Assembly (NCBI RefSeq): GCF_004364975.1
Contig: NZ_SOBW01000008.1
Coordinates: 554,225-618,224 of the forward strand
Length of the DNA: 64,000 nt
DNA from: Gelidibacter sediminis
GTDB lineage: Bacteria; Bacteroidota; Bacteroidia; Flavobacteriales; Flavobacteriaceae
Direction of reading: 5' to 3'
The notes beneath the pieces were generated by a model. The model was given only the letters and a program-made list of their open reading frames with translations. It was not told where the DNA came from and ran no database searches. Below are positions 61,830 to 64,000 of the stretch, piece after piece; the first letter of the stretch is position 1, and each line of letters opens with the position of its first letter. A program made the translations under genes and the position numbers.

Positions 61830-64000
61830 ATGGAAAGTTTTACAAAAAGCGAAATCGCATTGGGGCAATGCAGATTTGCCCAAAGCTTTTATTACCGGCT
61901 CAAATTATTCAAAACTCCATTTAGAAAGCTAAAACACCTTGTGTTCATTATGCTTTTTTTTATGTCTAGTTCTATTTTGTTTTCACAGAACATTCAAGGG
62001 GTAACGCCTACGGTTTCTCCTAAGGGAGGGTTTGCTGTAGACGGTGGTGCCTATGCAGGTGAACCTGCATCTTTTTCTACAATAGGCGACTTCTTCTACA
62101 AAAGAGGAGCAGAACCTAATTTTGCTGATACAGCCACCTCGCCAGGTGGTCTTTTTTATAAAGACCCCACTGCACCATTTGGCTATAGAGCAACCTACCC
62201 CAATACCTTCTTTTTTAGGGATGATATAACCACTGAAGATCCTTCGGTTTTTGATACGGCATCAAAAATTGATGATAACCCAAACACCTATAAATGGAAA
62301 AAGGGCTCATCACCAACTAAGAATGAATTACAGACAACCATTGTGCATTTTACTAACGGAGACCCGGCCATTGGAGGAAATGCTGATGATTTATGGGTAA
62401 TATTTGCGGCTGACCGAGAAGATACTGATGGGAGTAGTTATATAGATTTTGAGTTTTTACAGAAGCCGTTAACACTTACGGGAGCAATCACTCCAACGAA
62501 CACTTCAGGAGGTTTCATTTCTGAGGGTACTGACGGTGGGCGTACTATAAATGACATTTTGGTAACTGTTGAGTTTACCAAAGGAGGTGTGGCAGCAAAT
62601 GTAGTAGTTTTAAGATGGGAGCCGAAAAGTGGGGGTGGCTTTGAGTACAAGCCGTTCACTGGTTTTCCAGCGGGTAGTATTTTAGCTTCTAACAACAATC
62701 TCCAAACCATAGTTCCATATCCTATATACGATCAACCAGAAATAGCACCGGGACAATATCAATATTTGGTTAATCAATATGCTGAGGGGGCTGTTAACTT
62801 AACGGCGTTATTCTCCGTAGCTGATCCATGTTTTAATATCAGTACATTATTTATAAGAACAAGAACTTCTGGAAGTTCAGGTTCGGCACAGTTAAAAGAT
62901 TTTCCTACAGAAGGACCTATTCAATTAATTGAAGATTTAACACCAATTTCAGACATTGTCGCAACATCTGTATGTGTTGGACAACCAATTACGTTAACAG
63001 CCAGTTCTAGTTTGCCAGCAACCAATTATAAGTTTTTTATTGATGCGAATGAGAATGGTAAATTTGATACGGGAGAGACTGTACTTCAAAATGGTGCGAG
63101 TAATGTTTATAGTGATGTTGGTCTAACATTGACTGCAGATGATGTTGTAGGCGTATTGGTTTTAACGAGTTTGGGTTGCGAAGATGCTTCCACCACAGGA
63201 TTGACCTACTATAATACCCCTAATGTTGAGGCTGGGCCAAATAAAGAGTTAACATGTACGACTACTTCGATAAATTTAAGTGGCTCAAGTACAACCGCGA
63301 ATGTTTCTTATGCTTGGATTGCCAGTGACGGTGGCCATATTGTGAGTGGTGCTGATTCAGCAACACCTCTTGTTGATATGCCAGGCACATATACTCTAAC
63401 TGTAACAAGTGCCGAAGGTTGTACAGCTACTGACCTTGCTTATATTACTATTGATGATATCACACCAACAGCTAACGCTGGAGCAGATGTCGAGTTGACC
63501 TGTACTGTTACCAGTATGATGCTTACTGGCATTGGGGATTCCACAAATCCTGATGCCGACCTGGTATATGCATGGAGTGGTCCTAGCGGCTACAGTGCGA
63601 GTACGGCCCAGATCACGGTCTCTGTTGCCGGTGATTATACCCTGCGTGTGACCGATAACGACAACGGTTGTTATATGGAGGACACCGTTACAGTGGGTCA
63701 GAATTCAGATAAGCCTACAGCAGACGCTGGGGCAGATGTGGAGCTCACCTGTACCACAACGAGTGTCATGCTTACGGGCGTTGGGGATTCCACGAATCCT
63801 GATGCCGACCTGGTATATGCATGGAGTGGTCCTAGCGGCTACAGTGCGAGTACGGCCCAGATCACGGTCTCTGTTGCCGGTGATTATACCTTGCGTGTAA
63901 CCGATAACGACAACGGTTGCTATATGGAGGATACCGTCACGGTTGGAGAGGATAAAACGGTGCCTACAGCAGATGCTGGGGCAGATACGGAATTGACCTG
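61830..64000 (+). CDS. Large secreted repeat adhesin, 5' part
   Basis: Starts at the ATG at 61830 and stays open to the end of the window (723 codons), so the C-terminus and any sorting domain are outside. The N-terminus has a long charged region and then a hydrophobic core (HLVFIMLFFMSSSILFSQ, about 36-53), an extended signal peptide as in large Bacteroidetes exported proteins. Residues 60-370 form a non-repetitive domain. From about 380 come PKD/SprB-like beta modules, each with a Cys pair (ELTC...GC). From residue 546 the modules repeat every 83 residues. Gliding adhesin or type IX-secreted protein is inference. Confidence 0.85.
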   Translation, partial: MESFTKSEIALGQCRFAQSFYYRLKLFKTPFRKLKHLVFIMLFFMSSSILFSQNIQGVTPTVSPKGGFAVDGGAYAGEPASFSTIGDFFYKRGAEPNFADTATSPGGLFYKDPTAPFGYRATYPNTFFFRDDITTEDPSVFDTASKIDDNPNTYKWKKGSSPTKNELQTTIVHFTNGDPAIGGNADDLWVIFAADREDTDGSSYIDFEFLQKPLTLTGAITPTNTSGGFISEGTDGGRTINDILVTVEFTKGGVAANVVVLRWEPKSGGGFEYKPFTGFPAGSILASNNNLQTIVPYPIYDQPEIAPGQYQYLVNQYAEGAVNLTALFSVADPCFNISTLFIRTRTSGSSGSAQLKDFPTEGPIQLIEDLTPISDIVATSVCVGQPITLTASSSLPATNYKFFIDANENGKFDTGETVLQNGASNVYSDVGLTLTADDVVGVLVLTSLGCEDASTTGLTYYNTPNVEAGPNKELTCTTTSINLSGSSTTANVSYAWIASDGGHIVSGADSATPLVDMPGTYTLTVTSAEGCTATDLAYITIDDITPTANAGADVELTCTVTSMMLTGIGDSTNPDADLVYAWSGPSGYSASTAQITVSVAGDYTLRVTDNDNGCYMEDTVTVGQNSDKPTADAGADVELTCTTTSVMLTGVGDSTNPDADLVYAWSGPSGYSASTAQITVSVAGDYTLRVTDNDNGCYMEDTVTVGEDKTVPTADAGADTELT
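63465..64000 (+). repeat. 249-bp tandem repeat within the adhesin gene
   Basis: Units start at 63465, 63714 and 63963 (the last is cut by the window end). Each encodes 83 residues beginning P-T-A-(N/D)-A-G-A-D. Between units 1 and 2, bases 63546-63641 and 63795-63890 are identical over 96 bases, while both unit ends differ at many positions. The repeat is richer in G and C than the rest of the gene. Confidence 0.9.

Noticed and set aside
62438..62710. Minus-strand 90-codon ORF inside the adhesin gene
   Set aside because: It lies fully opposite the adhesin frame, has no promoter, and looks like a chance open frame.

Overview
The window is a continuous piece of a Bacteroidetes chromosome, most likely a marine-type member of the Flavobacteriaceae. 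The evidence is the AT-rich sequence, weak A-rich ribosome binding sites, Bacteroidetes promoters of the TTTG-N19-TAnnTTTG form (clearest before tRNA-His), lineage-typical families (DUF4290, DUF2911, BshB1, fused CcsBA, a PKD-type repeat adhesin) and a MurA with Asp in place of the catalytic Cys. I see no prophage, insertion sequence, CRISPR array or rRNA. Several genes have only a TTG start available.

Layout. 1-1851: end of a DUF4290 gene, then murA. 1964-10130: a minus-strand block from a TetR regulator through an ABC1 kinase-like protein, an SDR/DUF2867 protein, two small unknowns, FolE, glutathione peroxidase, TspO and an SRPBCC protein to a photolyase. It looks like a light and oxidative stress module, and two of its promoter regions share a TTGTTTAAG/TTAAACAA motif. 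10355-18914: a DUF2911 protein, then a minus-strand run with a Gfo/Idh oxidoreductase, a sodium:solute symporter, a previously missed 35-residue membrane protein, a secreted PIG-L deacetylase, MscS, a lipoprotein and Maf. 18959-21502: a UbiA prenyltransferase flanked on both sides by degenerate 7-bp repeats, then KdsC-like and DUF2520 genes. 21615-26901: a Crp/Fnr regulator with an FNR-like palindrome, a small membrane protein, a truncated haemoglobin, CcsBA and MscL.

26975-42846: mostly housekeeping metabolism (HAD phosphatase, trans-sulfuration enzyme, RlmF, BshB1, tRNA-His, S1/P1 nuclease, DEAD helicase, aldose epimerase, PabB, TilS, adenine deaminase, YheT hydrolase, SLC13 transporter, ComM). 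42916-47870: a 5-oxoproline locus. It holds a DUF2891 gene broken by one in-frame TAG, an Nramp-fold transporter without the usual metal ligands, a compact structured RNA candidate, and pxpA-pxpB-pxpC. 47960-49977: an unknown anchored protein, a polytopic membrane protein and an orphan histidine kinase. 50115-53277: RluA, PanB, SdaA.

53666-64000: a collagen-like lipoprotein; dnaK behind a sigma-54-like promoter with clustered TGTCA/TGACA motifs; two PepSY-like secreted paralogues with the decayed relic of a third between them; a second Crp/Fnr regulator; nitronate monooxygenase; a DAO-type oxidoreductase; and the 5' part of a large secreted adhesin whose 249-bp repeats contain 96 identical bases. 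The most unusual items are the structured RNA at 45368-45440, the shared motif of the photolyase module, the dnaK promoter, the DUF2891 nonsense codon beside the atypical Nramp, and the pseudogene relic.
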